Below, piece by piece: positions 43,933 through 53,501 of a stretch of 64,000 nt of DNA. The DNA is taken from positions 1,738,501 to 1,802,500 of the forward strand of contig NZ_JAUFQG010000004.1 of assembly GCF_030409605.1 (NCBI RefSeq). Direction: 5' to 3'. The DNA comes from Simiduia curdlanivorans. Lineage in GTDB: Bacteria > Pseudomonadota > Gammaproteobacteria > Pseudomonadales > Cellvibrionaceae. Made by a program: the position numbers and the translations under genes. Below the pieces are notes generated by a model that did no database searches, was not told where the DNA came from, and was given only the letters and a program-made list of their open reading frames with translations. Each line of letters begins with the position of its first letter. Position 1 is the first letter of the stretch.

Positions 43933-45156
43933 ATGCTTCTCGATGACAAGCCGCTTCAACCTTCCCATCTAATCGCTGGTTCTACTTCGGGTAAACCTGT
44001 TTATATTACGCCTCAAGCTAAGCCAATTTATGATGAGCTTTACCGTTTGGCAAAACGCAATAATTATTGGGCGCAAGTCACGATTAAAGGAATCCAAGAC
44101 CTAGCTGCTGGTCGCTTACACAAAAATAACATCTTCGTTCATCCAGGTAGTCGTCGTCGAGATGGCCGCGAAGAGTTTGTCGTAGTTTTGCCTGGCTGTA
44201 AGGTTACGGCTGAAAAATTGGACACAGATGGATACAAGCTTCTATTTTTTGAAGCTGACTCGAATTATTTCGATGTGACTAAGGTTGAGCAGCGACCCTC
44301 AATGTATTCAGTAAGTAAAGTTCGAGATAATTGGGCCGCTAATCTTTCTAAGTCCGGAAAAATCAGGGATGGCGAGGATCGTGTTGTAGCAATTGGTGAC
44401 TCAAATAACTCTCAAGTGTCAGACGCTATTGAAGTTGCTGCAATTGCTGCAGGTAGTACTCCTTCTTACGGTGGAGATGTAATTAATAGAAAGGGATTCG
44501 ATTATCACTTCACTCCTGGAGTTCGTTCGTTAGGTGGCTTGAAAAATCTCAGGAATGCACTTAGGCCGACTGATAACATGGCAATAAATGATTCTGCCTT
44601 GATGTTGGCCAAATCTATGTACGACGCTAGAAATCAGGAGGGCGTGTTATGGGTATCTGAAAGGGGTGGATCAGCAGTATTGACACAGGCATTGCGTGTA
44701 CTCGCTGATCAAGGGCTAAAATTAAATAAGCACAGTATTTTTATGGTTGAGCCTAATACATCGTCAGATGATGCCCTGAAGCAAGCGCACCGGTTACAAA
44801 TGAAGTTGGGTCGAGAAGTAAGTAAAGTTGGATTTTTAAACGTTGTGGGTAATCAAGGTCAGCCTCGTGCGATAATGGCTAGGTTAAGAAGTGAGCAGTC
44901 TTATAACTTAACGAAAGCTAGTGTGGATCTTGTAAAACAGGGTGTATCTATACAGGGTGGTATTGGTGCTATTACAACTCTGTCGGGCTATATGCTTTTG
45001 GCTGGAGGCATTAGTATGACCGGTCCAGCGCTACCTGCGGCATTGGCGTTTATGGGAGCAGTGGCGTCCGGAGTTTTAGGTGGAATATCAGCTGCAAGCT
45101 CTGTAGTCGAGCAAGTTGCCCCTCGGCTTCACAACCAAATTAAAGGGAAATTGTAA
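43933..45156 (+). CDS. Protein of unknown function with C-terminal hydrophobic region
   Basis: 407 residues; no family recognised. A mixed alpha/beta N-terminal part (about 1-115) is followed by an alpha/beta region with RVVAIGDSNNSQVSDAIEVAA and YHFTPGVRSLGGLKN. Then comes GVLWVSERGGSAVLTQALRVLADQG, which resembles the strand-turn-helix of alpha/beta hydrolases with a possible Ser nucleophile, though the canonical GxSxG is not met. About 55 C-terminal residues are glycine-rich and hydrophobic (IQGGIGAITTLSGYMLLAGG onward), enough for a membrane hairpin or glycine zipper. The stop overlaps the next start (TAATG). A secreted or membrane-active effector paired with the next protein is speculative. 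Confidence 0.75.
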   Translation: MLLDDKPLQPSHLIAGSTSGKPVYITPQAKPIYDELYRLAKRNNYWAQVTIKGIQDLAAGRLHKNNIFVHPGSRRRDGREEFVVVLPGCKVTAEKLDTDGYKLLFFEADSNYFDVTKVEQRPSMYSVSKVRDNWAANLSKSGKIRDGEDRVVAIGDSNNSQVSDAIEVAAIAAGSTPSYGGDVINRKGFDYHFTPGVRSLGGLKNLRNALRPTDNMAINDSALMLAKSMYDARNQEGVLWVSERGGSAVLTQALRVLADQGLKLNKHSIFMVEPNTSSDDALKQAHRLQMKLGREVSKVGFLNVVGNQGQPRAIMARLRSEQSYNLTKASVDLVKQGVSIQGGIGAITTLSGYMLLAGGISMTGPALPAALAFMGAVASGVLGGISAASSVVEQVAPRLHNQIKGKL

Positions 45157-45995
45157 TGCTTGGTCTGTTCATTCATCCTCGAGCTAGGTTGAGGCGAGTG
45201 CATAATCCTTCACGTCTTATTTGCCCGGTTGCAAAGACTATGCGGCCTGTGAATGTAAAATTGGACGGTGCATTACTAAGTTTTAAAGCGCCAATTCATT
45301 ACCCGGCAAATTCATCGATTACCTCTGAGCGGTCGCCCAAAGGTGATTCCTTGGTGGATTTTGGTTCTGAGGCTATTTCCAAAGAAAATAATTTTTTAAT
45401 TAATGAGTGGTCGCCTTGTTTTCGAGCTTGGTCCTTTAATGCCCCTTGGTTCGCAGGTTATGCTGCGTCACTTTCCATGAGATTGTCGGTGTTAGAGTTT
45501 CCAGAACTTCCAGAGCATGCAACTTATTTTAACGCTCAGGCATTCAAATATGGTATTGGTAGCTTTCTAGAAAGTATATTTGGTCAAACCATAGTTGAAG
45601 GAGAGGTTCCTTATCCTGTAAAAGGCCCCCTTAACTGGAAAGTCAGAGGCCATACGCGCCTTCCCTCAGCCTCTTTGGAGATGATGCATGAAAATGGAAC
45701 TGATAAAGAGCTTTTTTTCTTTACTCCTTTAGAGCGCAATAGAATAGTTTGTTTTAATTTCTTCATGCGTCGTTACTGTAAAGTAAACTCCGATCAAGAT
45801 GCTGATGCTATATTTTTAGAGATGAGCTCATTGGCAGAGCGAATTATTACCTCTGTGCATGTCGAGTTTAATTCGAAATCTGAAATGCAGATTAAAAGCG
45901 TGGAGGCGGCTGGCCAAGCACAGGAGTTAGACTCGAATTTTCCGCCTATTCAGTGGGGTGCGGAGTCTAAAACACCGCTTACCTTACCAATCTAA
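45156..45995 (+). CDS. Protein of unknown function, partner of the preceding gene
   Basis: 279 residues; no family recognised. It starts at an ATG overlapping the stop of the upstream gene by one base, so the two are translationally coupled. Visible segments include NEWSPCFRAWSFNAPWFAGYAA and EGEVPYPVKGPLNWKVRGHTRLP, with a moderate content of Trp and Phe and no signal peptide or transmembrane helix. The last codon overlaps the stop of the convergent MscS gene (CTAA). Codon choice is more A/T-rich than in the flanking genes, which suggests horizontal acquisition. An immunity or accessory role is possible but not shown. Confidence 0.72.
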   Translation: MLGLFIHPRARLRRVHNPSRLICPVAKTMRPVNVKLDGALLSFKAPIHYPANSSITSERSPKGDSLVDFGSEAISKENNFLINEWSPCFRAWSFNAPWFAGYAASLSMRLSVLEFPELPEHATYFNAQAFKYGIGSFLESIFGQTIVEGEVPYPVKGPLNWKVRGHTRLPSASLEMMHENGTDKELFFFTPLERNRIVCFNFFMRRYCKVNSDQDADAIFLEMSSLAERIITSVHVEFNSKSEMQIKSVEAAGQAQELDSNFPPIQWGAESKTPLTLPI

Positions 45996-47137
45996 CCCTC
46001 CGATCTAACCTGCGCCTCCAGTAGCGCAGGTGTCGCCAGCGAAATATCTGCTATTACCGATGCGGTGTACACCGCTTCGTTAACCCTGTAGGCAGTGCCC
46101 ATTAGGTGCTTTCTTAACGTCGACGTGTGTTTGGTATTGGGAATGCGTTCTAAATAAAACCACAGGGTGTACTCCAACGCGTAATCCCCGGCGCTTGTCA
46201 GCGCCCATTCAAACATTTTGTTGTTGTTAATCTTTACGTCTTTGTTGCTGGCGCAGGCTTCAAAGGCCTGCCGGAACAGTTGGTCAATTTTGTTTTTGAA
46301 AATATTGAGGTGTTCGGTTTTTTCTTTGGCTGAGGTTCCGGTAATACCTGGGTAGCCAATTTTATAGGTGAGGGGTTGGCGAATGCCGTCCGTACTCGCG
46401 ATTCGGCTTAAATTATCGATTTTACTTTGGGTGAATTGGCTATTGCGAATAAGTGTTCGGTGGTTATTGCGAATATCGTACAGAATGACGTAGATCAGCG
46501 TCACTTTGCTGATCACGTATTCGTCTGGGTGGCGGTCGATAACCACGACGTCGCCGTCCTCTAAGATTTCGGTATTTAAAATGATTAGGCCGCTAATAAT
46601 ATCGGGCGCCCAAATGGAGCTAGTGAAAGCCAGGAAGGCGATTAGGATACCGAAGATGCCGGTCGTTTCTAATAGGCTATCGGCGCCCCAGATTTTAATA
46701 ATGACGTAGAGCGTCGTTAAGGTTATTACCATCAGTAGCAGTAGGTCGACCAATCGGCTGCTATAGGTGTCTAAGAAAATCTTTTTCCCGTCCAATACTT
46801 TTTGATGGCCAAAGCGCTTGCGAGAAAAATAGCTGGCGAGGCTGTTGACGAATAGACCACCGTAAATGGCCATTAGCGACAGGCCAACATTGATGAAATA
46901 ATTTTCGTAGCCGACGTTGGTTCTTATGAGAGCTAGGTCTAGCACATGCAATACGAGAACAAGAATATTTAACGCGCGAAAAACTTTTATTCTGGTATCG
47001 CTATCTATGCCGGCCTGTACCATTTGCAGTAGGGGCCGAGCGAATATTAACAGCGCGACATTTGTTAAAAATATCAGCGAGTGCACCAGCCACTGGGTAT
47101 GACTTAATTCGGGTAGTATCCATTGGATGGCATCCAT
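45992..47137 (-). CDS. MscS-family mechanosensitive ion channel
   Basis: 381 residues from ATG 47137 (after TTTGAGGCTACGC); a TTG at 47176 is an alternative. There are four or five transmembrane helices. The last, with ETTGIFGILIAFLAFTSSIWAPDIISGLIIL, matches the pore-lining helix and the start of the MscS beta domain. The cytoplasmic part has LEDGDVVVIDRHPDEYVISKVTLIYVILYDIRNNHRTLIRNSQF, the usual beta-domain motif. It should release ions and osmolytes when membrane tension rises. The C-terminal half is longer than in E. coli MscS. It is monocistronic. Confidence 0.87.
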   Translation of the reverse strand: MDAIQWILPELSHTQWLVHSLIFLTNVALLIFARPLLQMVQAGIDSDTRIKVFRALNILVLVLHVLDLALIRTNVGYENYFINVGLSLMAIYGGLFVNSLASYFSRKRFGHQKVLDGKKIFLDTYSSRLVDLLLLMVITLTTLYVIIKIWGADSLLETTGIFGILIAFLAFTSSIWAPDIISGLIILNTEILEDGDVVVIDRHPDEYVISKVTLIYVILYDIRNNHRTLIRNSQFTQSKIDNLSRIASTDGIRQPLTYKIGYPGITGTSAKEKTEHLNIFKNKIDQLFRQAFEACASNKDVKINNNKMFEWALTSAGDYALEYTLWFYLERIPNTKHTSTLRKHLMGTAYRVNEAVYTASVIADISLATPALLEAQVRSEG

Positions 47138-47242
47138 GCGTAGCCTCAAATTGATTGCTGAACGGGAGCGACTCAAGAGTGGCTATCATTCATTAGTTAA
47201 GCGGTTTATGTCAAATAGATAGGTTTTTTTGTTGGCCGGTGA

Positions 47243-47947
47243 TTATTCCAGCTGCTCAGCTTGGGCGCGGTAAAGCGCGGCGACTTTTTGCGCTTTACCG
47301 CTGCTACAGTTCTTGGCTTGATCACTGTAGTGCTTTGCCATTTTTGCTAAATAGGCGTGGTGATCTTGATTTTTCGCCTGCCAGTGTTGGCCAATAGCTG
47401 AGATGGCCGTTTGTGCTGCCGGATTTTGGTAACTGACGTGTAATATTTCGTAATTCCAGCGTTTTTCCTTAATAAAACTCTCTTCTAGCAGCTTGAAATT
47501 ATTGGCGATGAGAAATTCGCGCAATTGATACTGGGCGGTGTTCGGGCAGAGCAGAAAGTCTATCCGTTGTGCCTGATAACGGCCAATGATGTTGCCGATG
47601 ATAGACGCGGCTAGTTCTCCACCTATGCCGGCCAGTACGACCAGATGCCTGTGGCTAGAGTCTAATGCAATGGAACCGGCATCAGCGCAAGTCACGCCGT
47701 AGTGTTGTGTATTAAATTCGCCTAAGCGTGAGCGCAGATCCGTCATCAAGTGCGCCACACAATCGACAAATTCAACCCGGGGCACCACTTGCTTGCGGAG
47801 TAATTTCACGCCCAAGTAGCCGTGATCACAACAGCAATCCCATACTGTGTCGTAGAGTTCAGCGTGCGTTTGAATCAGGTCGAAAAGCCGCTTGAGTCTG
47901 GGTTTCAATCTAACTCTGGGCTGTGGCGTTACAAGGGTTTTTTCCAT
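47243..47947 (-). CDS. trmK: tRNA (adenine22-N1)-methyltransferase TrmK family
   Basis: 234 residues from ATG 47947; a GTG 18 codons upstream is also in frame. The SAM-binding motif is DTVWDCCCDHGYLGVKLL (a modified motif I, D-x-G/C-x-D-H-G-x-L-x), typical of TrmK. The later VVLAGIGGELAASII and LCPNTAQYQLREFLIANNF are family marks. It methylates N1 of A22 in tRNA in Bacillus; Gammaproteobacterial relatives are less studied. No link to neighbouring genes is evident. Confidence 0.85.
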   Translation of the reverse strand: MEKTLVTPQPRVRLKPRLKRLFDLIQTHAELYDTVWDCCCDHGYLGVKLLRKQVVPRVEFVDCVAHLMTDLRSRLGEFNTQHYGVTCADAGSIALDSSHRHLVVLAGIGGELAASIIGNIIGRYQAQRIDFLLCPNTAQYQLREFLIANNFKLLEESFIKEKRWNYEILHVSYQNPAAQTAISAIGQHWQAKNQDHHAYLAKMAKHYSDQAKNCSSGKAQKVAALYRAQAEQLE

Positions 47948-48073
47948 AGTGTCGATAAGACTAATACATTTGGTGGGTTTCGCGCCATTATAGCAATTCA
48001 CAGGCCATTCCTGAGCAGGTAAATGGTTAAAACCTACCTATACTTGTGCCTATGTCGATAATGGAAGCCTGTG

Positions 48074-49276
48074 ATGAGCACGCCAATAGATAATCTACTC
48101 AGTATTCTCGCGAAGAAAGATGGCTCAGATTTATATTTAAGCACCGGTGCTCCGCCCTGCGCCAAGTTTCAGGGTCAGTTAAAGCCACTTAGCCAAACCC
48201 CCTATACCGCCGGTGAGATAGAGGCAATTGCCGAAGCCATCATGGATGATGAGCAGCGCAAGACCTTTGCTTCGGAGTTGGAAATGAATTTAGCCATTTC
48301 CATTGCGGGTGTTGGCCGGTTTCGCATCAATATCTTTAAACAGCGCAATGAAGTCTCCATTGTGGCGCGTAATATCAAAGCTGAAATCCCCAAATTTGAA
48401 GACCTTCGTTTACCCGAAGTGCTAAAAGAAATTATCCTCACTAAGCGGGGCTTAGTTCTGTTTGTAGGCGCTACGGGTTCGGGTAAGTCCACTTCGTTGG
48501 CGGCGCTTATTGATCATCGCAACAGCACGAAAGCCGGGCACATTATTACCATCGAAGACCCGGTGGAGTATGTGCACCGGCATAAAAAGTCGATTATCAA
48601 TCAGCGCGAAGTGGGTGTTGATACCCGAAGCTTTCGCAATGCGTTGAAAAATACCCTGCGCCAGGCGCCGGATGTGATTCTTATCGGTGAAATTCGCGAC
48701 CGCGAGACCATGGAGCATGCACTCGAATTTGCCGAAACTGGGCATTTGGCGATTTCCACTCTGCATGCCAATAACGCCAATCAGGCCCTAGAGCGAATCA
48801 TTAACTTTTTTCCCGAAGAGCGGCGGCCACAACTGCTGCTATCGCTATCGCAAAATTTGCGCGCTTTCGTATCCCAGCGTCTCATTCCCACCATTGACGG
48901 CAAACGCTGCGCCGCCGTGGAAATTCTCATCGGTACCAAAACCATACAGGAGATGGTTTACACCAGTCGCTTCCACGAAATAAAAGAAATTATGGAGAAG
49001 TCGGAAAATTTGGGTATGCAAACCTTCGATGGCGCCTTATTCCACCTGTTTAAGGAGGGGCGTATTAGCCAAGATGAGGCCATCGCCAACGCCGACTCCG
49101 CCAACAACTTGCGCCTTCGCATCAAACTCGATAGTCGCAAGGTGGGTGCCGAATCGCCAAACCCAGTAAATTCAACGCCGGCAGAGGCGGACAAGGCTCC
49201 CGGTCTGTCCTTTGGCAGCCTCGCTTTGGAGGAGATGGATAGTGATGAGGATGAGGAAAACGGCATCTACAAATGA
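48074..49276 (+). CDS. pilU: Type IV pilus retraction ATPase PilU
   Basis: 400 residues from ATG 48074 (a GTG lies one codon upstream). It has the GspE/PilT fold: Walker A GATGSGKSTSLAAL (about residue 137), the aspartate box IITIEDPVEYVHRHKKSIINQREVG, Walker B RQAPDVILIGEIRDRETME and the His box AETGHLAISTLHANNANQALERIINFFPEERR. The acidic C-terminal tail (EEMDSDEDEENGIYK) and the overall length fit PilU rather than PilT. It drives retraction of type IV pili with PilT. PilT is not next to it in this window, although pilT and pilU are often adjacent. Confidence 0.9.
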   Translation: MSTPIDNLLSILAKKDGSDLYLSTGAPPCAKFQGQLKPLSQTPYTAGEIEAIAEAIMDDEQRKTFASELEMNLAISIAGVGRFRINIFKQRNEVSIVARNIKAEIPKFEDLRLPEVLKEIILTKRGLVLFVGATGSGKSTSLAALIDHRNSTKAGHIITIEDPVEYVHRHKKSIINQREVGVDTRSFRNALKNTLRQAPDVILIGEIRDRETMEHALEFAETGHLAISTLHANNANQALERIINFFPEERRPQLLLSLSQNLRAFVSQRLIPTIDGKRCAAVEILIGTKTIQEMVYTSRFHEIKEIMEKSENLGMQTFDGALFHLFKEGRISQDEAIANADSANNLRLRIKLDSRKVGAESPNPVNSTPAEADKAPGLSFGSLALEEMDSDEDEENGIYK

Positions 49277-49407
49277 GGTTAAGTTCTCAATACTGTACTA
49301 ATATTGTTGAATTGGGCGCCAAGTTTATTGCGCAGTGATAGGATAGCCGACCATAAAATTGCTAGCGAGTGGTTGTTAAATACAACATCGAGGGGTTTAG
49401 GTAAAAC

Positions 49408-50190
49408 ATGTGTAGGCCCGTCGTTTGGCTCTTCAGCTTAGCCTTGTTACTTGCGGCCGGTGGTGGTTGGGCGGAGGGTGCGGACAAGAAAAGTATCGTT
49501 ATCGGCATGGGTAATTTCGAGCCTTACTTTATTGCTGAAAGCGAGACCGGGATATTTACGGATTTAATTAACGCCGTGTTCGTACATATGCCTGATTACA
49601 GGCCCGTGTATAAATTTGGCTTTGGCAACACCGCCCTGTGGGCGAGTTATGAAGCCGGGCGAATTGATGCCGTTACCAATCTATTTGATTTAATACAGCT
49701 CGAAGGGTGCCGTACAGATCCGGTATTTCTGTACCGCGATGTGGCCATTACCACAGCCATTAATGCCCCGTCGATTGAGTCTGTTGCAGATCTGGCCGGG
49801 CTCAGCATCGTGACTTTTCAGGGCGCAAGTAAATTCCTGGGGCCTGAATTTACCAGCGTTATTAGCGCCGATAGGTACAGCGAAACAGAGAAGCCGGAAT
49901 TGCAGGCGCGCATGTTAATGGGCGGTCGCTACGATGTGAGCGTTGGTGATCTTTTGATTTTTCTAGATGCGCGAAAAAAGTTACGGGCTAGGTCGGCAGC
50001 CAATGATGCGGATTTTCCGATAGTCGTTCACGACATTTTTCCTCAGATATTGGCTCGCATGGGGTTTAGAAATCAAGCCTTATGCGACGCGTTTAATAGC
50101 GGTCTGGAAAAGATTAAAGCTTCGGGCGAGTACTCGGAAATCTACCGTCGTTACTATCAGGAATATAACTTCACGCCCATTGAACATTAA
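49408..50190 (+). CDS. Periplasmic amino-acid-type solute-binding protein (SBP_bac_3)
   Basis: 260 residues with a signal peptide (VVWLFSLALLLAAGGGWA). The mature part has two alpha/beta lobes of the SBP_bac_3 type: GMGNFEPYFIAESETGIFTDLINAVF near the start, YRDVAITTAINAP SIESVADLAGLSIVTFQGA in the middle, and GLEKIKASGEYSEIYRRYY at the end. No permease or ATPase gene is nearby, so it may work as a stand-alone sensor or with a remote transporter. It is followed by a SnoaL-like gene (77 bp gap). Confidence 0.85.
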   Translation: MCRPVVWLFSLALLLAAGGGWAEGADKKSIVIGMGNFEPYFIAESETGIFTDLINAVFVHMPDYRPVYKFGFGNTALWASYEAGRIDAVTNLFDLIQLEGCRTDPVFLYRDVAITTAINAPSIESVADLAGLSIVTFQGASKFLGPEFTSVISADRYSETEKPELQARMLMGGRYDVSVGDLLIFLDARKKLRARSAANDADFPIVVHDIFPQILARMGFRNQALCDAFNSGLEKIKASGEYSEIYRRYYQEYNFTPIEH

Positions 50191-50267
50191 ATGCCGCTTG
50201 CGGCGCGTGTTTGCCAGTCCTCTTGTAACCTTTTCTGTTTCTATATCCACCGAGTAAGAGCGTGATT

Positions 50268-50717
50268 ATGAATACCAGACCTTACCTATTCATGGCCTTT
50301 ATCTTGTTGTTTTCACAACCTGTCTTTGCTGACGATAAAGAACAGTTAACGCAGTTATTGCACCATTTTTTACAGGGTGTCGATAGCGCTGCGCAGCACG
50401 ATCGCTTTTGGGCAGAGGATTTAATCTACACGAGCTCTTCGGGTAGTCGCTTTGGCAAAGCCGAGATTATGGCAGGTTTCGCACCGGCGGATGCTACCGA
50501 ACAGGACAGCACCGCCGCGCAGACTTACGCGGCTGAAGATATTGATGTAAGGCTCTTCGACACAACAGCGGTTGTTGCCTTCAAATTGGTCGGGAGCAGT
50601 GCAGGCCAAGATGGCGCCGAGCTAACCTATTATTTGAATACCGGTACTTTTGTCAAGCGCGCAGGGCAATGGCGAGCAGTAGCATGGCAGGCGACAAAAA
50701 TCCCTGAACCTAAGTGA
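50268..50717 (+). CDS. Secreted SnoaL/DUF4440-like (NTF2 fold) protein
   Basis: 149 residues from ATG 50268, with a GTG two codons upstream as an alternative. There is a signal peptide (LFMAFILLFSQPVFA). The NTF2-like cone is indicated by LTQLLHHFLQGVDSAAQHDRFWAEDLIYTSSSGSRFGKAEIMAGF and the final strand TFVKRAGQWRAVAWQATKIP. Such proteins are usually of unknown function. The position after the solute-binding protein may be incidental. Confidence 0.8.
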   Translation: MNTRPYLFMAFILLFSQPVFADDKEQLTQLLHHFLQGVDSAAQHDRFWAEDLIYTSSSGSRFGKAEIMAGFAPADATEQDSTAAQTYAAEDIDVRLFDTTAVVAFKLVGSSAGQDGAELTYYLNTGTFVKRAGQWRAVAWQATKIPEPK

Positions 50718-51027
50718 ATCACACGCGAAAATAGCCGGCACTATCAAGAGTCAAGAAGGTGCAAAAAACTAGCACCAAATGGACTTTTATTTTTGGTCCA
50801 CTTTTTTATAGGTAATGTCCACCCATGCTGGGCATTTGCGCCATTTCAATCTGTAAATATAGCGCCACCCTACCTGCCTGGGCTGACTACATGGCGCGCA
50901 GGCTTAGCCTAATGTTATGATTGCTGCCCTTGAGATTGCAATCGCCCCCTTTTATTAAGCACGTTGCACCCACGGCTGCACCATGCAATCGAAACTTTCA
51001 TTCGCGTTAGGTTACCCAGAGGTAAGC
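50718..51027. other. Intergenic region with two short hairpins
   Basis: 310 bp. GGTGC/GCACC and TGGAC/GTCCA form two small hairpins (about 50757-50800), the second followed by a T-run (CTTTTTTAT), so it is probably the terminator of the SnoaL-like gene. The remainder should hold the malic enzyme promoter. No ORF was recognised. Confidence 0.5.
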
Positions 51028-53307
51028 ATGTCAGACGATCGTCAAATACCCAGCCGCCATCCCGCTCTTGATTATCATGAATTTCCTAAGCCTGGGAAAT
51101 TGGAAATCAGGGCCACTAAACCCTTGGCAAATGGTCGGGATTTGGCGCGTGCTTATTCGCCCGGGGTGGCTGAGGCTTGCTTGGAAATTGTTAAAGATCC
51201 TTCGGCGGCAACGCGCTACACCGCACGAGGAAATTTGGTGGCGGTGGTGAGTAATGGCTCTGCCGCGCTAGGCTTGGGTAATATCGGCCCGCTAGCGTCT
51301 AAACCTATTATGGAAGGCAAAGCTGTCTTATTTAAAAAGTTCGCCAATATTGATTGCTTCGACATTGAGGTAAACGAAAGCGACCCAGAAAAGCTGGCCG
51401 ATATTGTTACCGCCCTCGAGCCAACCTTTGGTGCGATAAACCTCGAAGATATTAAAGCGCCGGATTGCTTTATTGTTGAAAAGCTATGCCGCGAGCGAAT
51501 GAATATACCGGTGTTTCACGACGACCAGCACGGCACGGCAATTGTGGTGGGCGCGGCAGTAACCAACGCCTTATTAGTGGCCAATAAGGCCTTCGCAGAT
51601 ATCAAAGTAGTGTCTACCGGTGGTGGCGCCGCAGGCATTGCCTGTTTAAATATGTTGGTGAAGTTGGGCGTGCAGCGGAAAAATATTTGGCTGTGTGATA
51701 TCGATGGCTTGGTCTATCAGGGCCGTACCAGCCAAATGACCGAGCAGAAAGCGGCCTTTGCTCAGGCCAGTGATTTACGCAGTCTTACTGACGTCATAGG
51801 CGGCGCAGATTTATTTCTAGGTTTGTCCGGCCCGGGTGTGTTGAGTCAAGATATGGTGAAAAAAATGGCGCCAAAGCCCATTATTTTTGCGCTCGCAAAT
51901 CCCACCCCAGAAATTATGCCCGATCTTATTCGCGAAGTTTCGCCAGACGCCATCATAGCGACCGGTCGCTCAGATTTCCCAAACCAAGTAAATAACGTTT
52001 TATGTTTCCCGTTTATTTTTCGTGGCGCCTTAGATGTTGGTGCTACAGAAATTAACGATGCCATGGAGTTGGGTTGCGTTGAAGGTATCGCGGCGTTGGC
52101 GCGCGCCTCGTCCAGTGCCGAAGCGGCGGCAGCTTACAAGGATGAAAGCTTAAAGTTCGGTGCCGATTACCTTATTCCCAAACCCTTCGATCCGCGCCTG
52201 TTAGCCACGGTTGCTTGCGCGGTGGCCAAGGCGGCAATGGAAACCGGCGTTGCCACGCGACCGGTAGATGATCTAAGCGCCTATAAAGAAACATTAAATC
52301 GCTCTGTGTTTAAATCGGCGCTTATTATGCGGCCCGTGTTCGAAGCTGCTCGACAAGCACAGCGCCGCATTATTTTTGCCGAAGGTGAAGATGAGCGGGT
52401 ATTGCGCGCTACACAGGCGGTTGTTGAAGAGCTCAATTACAAGCCTATTCTCATTGGCCGGCCAGAGGTGGTTGAGTCGCGCTGTGAACGCTTCGGCTTA
52501 TCGATTCGTCCGGGGGTGGAATTTGAACTCATCAACCCCGAGCACGATGATCGTTTTCGCGATTACTGGTCTAGCTACCATCAATTAATGCAGCGCAAAG
52601 GCGTGACGCCAGATCTTGCCAAAGCCATCATGCGCACAAACGCTACGGCTATTGCAGCTGTGGCGGTTCAGCGCGGCGATGCTGACTCAATGATTTGCGG
52701 CACCTTCGGTCAGTACCTTTGGCATTTGAATTATGTGGAGCAAATAATTGGCTCCAGTTCACTGCGCTCAGTGGGTGCTTTATCGTTAATGCTAATTGAG
52801 AGCGGGCCACTATTTATTGCTGATACCCATGTTTTCCCGGAGCCAACACCGGCGCAAATTGCCGATATCGTAACAGCCGCAGCCAGGCATGTGCGCAGGT
52901 TTGGCTTGAAGCCGCGTATTGCACTGTGTTCGCAATCGCAATTTGGCAATATGCAGTCTAACTCGGGTCGCACTATGCGTTCTGCCATTGAATTGCTGGA
53001 TGAGAAAACGGTCGATTTTTCTTATGAAGGTGAAATGACCTTAGATGTGGCCTTAGATCCTGAGTTGCGCCAGCGCATTTTCCCCAATGCCCGTTTTTCT
53101 GAGCCAGCTAATGTTTTGGTGTTTGCCAACGCCGACGCTGCAAGTACCGCGAGGAATATCCTGAAAATGTGCGCGAGCGGTTTAGAGGTTGGGCCTATAT
53201 TGATGGGCATGGGCAATAAGGCGCATATCGTTACGCCTGCTATTACAGCTCGTGGTTTACTGAATATTGCCGCGCTTGCGGGAACGCCGGTGCAGCACTA
53301 CGGCTAA
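51028..53307 (+). CDS. maeB: NADP-dependent malic enzyme MaeB with phosphotransacetylase-like domain
   Basis: 759 residues from ATG 51028 (GAGGTAAGC upstream; an earlier ATG at 50983 is in frame). The malic enzyme domain (1-430) has FDIEVNESDPEKLADIVTALEPTFGAINLEDIKAPDCF and the NAD(P)-binding VVSTGGGAAGIACLNML. The C-terminal 330 residues form the phosphate acetyl/butyryl transferase domain typical of MaeB (RRIIFAEGEDERVLRATQAV, PILIGRPE). It decarboxylates malate to pyruvate with NADPH. It is followed by a small gene and a GST. Confidence 0.94.
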   Translation: MSDDRQIPSRHPALDYHEFPKPGKLEIRATKPLANGRDLARAYSPGVAEACLEIVKDPSAATRYTARGNLVAVVSNGSAALGLGNIGPLASKPIMEGKAVLFKKFANIDCFDIEVNESDPEKLADIVTALEPTFGAINLEDIKAPDCFIVEKLCRERMNIPVFHDDQHGTAIVVGAAVTNALLVANKAFADIKVVSTGGGAAGIACLNMLVKLGVQRKNIWLCDIDGLVYQGRTSQMTEQKAAFAQASDLRSLTDVIGGADLFLGLSGPGVLSQDMVKKMAPKPIIFALANPTPEIMPDLIREVSPDAIIATGRSDFPNQVNNVLCFPFIFRGALDVGATEINDAMELGCVEGIAALARASSSAEAAAAYKDESLKFGADYLIPKPFDPRLLATVACAVAKAAMETGVATRPVDDLSAYKETLNRSVFKSALIMRPVFEAARQAQRRIIFAEGEDERVLRATQAVVEELNYKPILIGRPEVVESRCERFGLSIRPGVEFELINPEHDDRFRDYWSSYHQLMQRKGVTPDLAKAIMRTNATAIAAVAVQRGDADSMICGTFGQYLWHLNYVEQIIGSSSLRSVGALSLMLIESGPLFIADTHVFPEPTPAQIADIVTAAARHVRRFGLKPRIALCSQSQFGNMQSNSGRTMRSAIELLDEKTVDFSYEGEMTLDVALDPELRQRIFPNARFSEPANVLVFANADAASTARNILKMCASGLEVGPILMGMGNKAHIVTPAITARGLLNIAALAGTPVQHYG

Positions 53308-53326
53308 ATCATTGCGTGAGGGCTTT

Positions 53327-53497
53327 ATGAGTAAAACGATTGTTAAATTTGAAATAGAAAAAGAAACCAAAAATAGCGTGCGCTATAAAGAAGTGCCCGC
53401 TGAAGGTACGGCTCCCATTATTGGTAGCCTGTATGTGCAGAAGTGGTTTGCCGGCGATGCCAAAGTGATAGAAATCAGTATCGATAAAAAGGCTTAG
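53327..53497 (+). CDS. Small conserved protein, unknown function
   Basis: 56 residues, starting ATG 53327 with TGAGGG upstream. The sequence is beta-rich: VKFEIEKETKNSVRYKEVPAE and APIIGSLYVQKWFAGDAKVIEISI. Similar 55-60 residue proteins, beginning with V-K-F-E-I-E-K-E-T-K-N, are known in other Gammaproteobacteria, including pseudomonads, but without function. It lies 19 bp after maeB and 4 bp before the GST gene, probably in one transcript. The good ribosome binding site and family resemblance support it as a real gene. Confidence 0.75.
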   Translation: MSKTIVKFEIEKETKNSVRYKEVPAEGTAPIIGSLYVQKWFAGDAKVIEISIDKKA

Positions 53498-53501
53498 TGC
53501 T

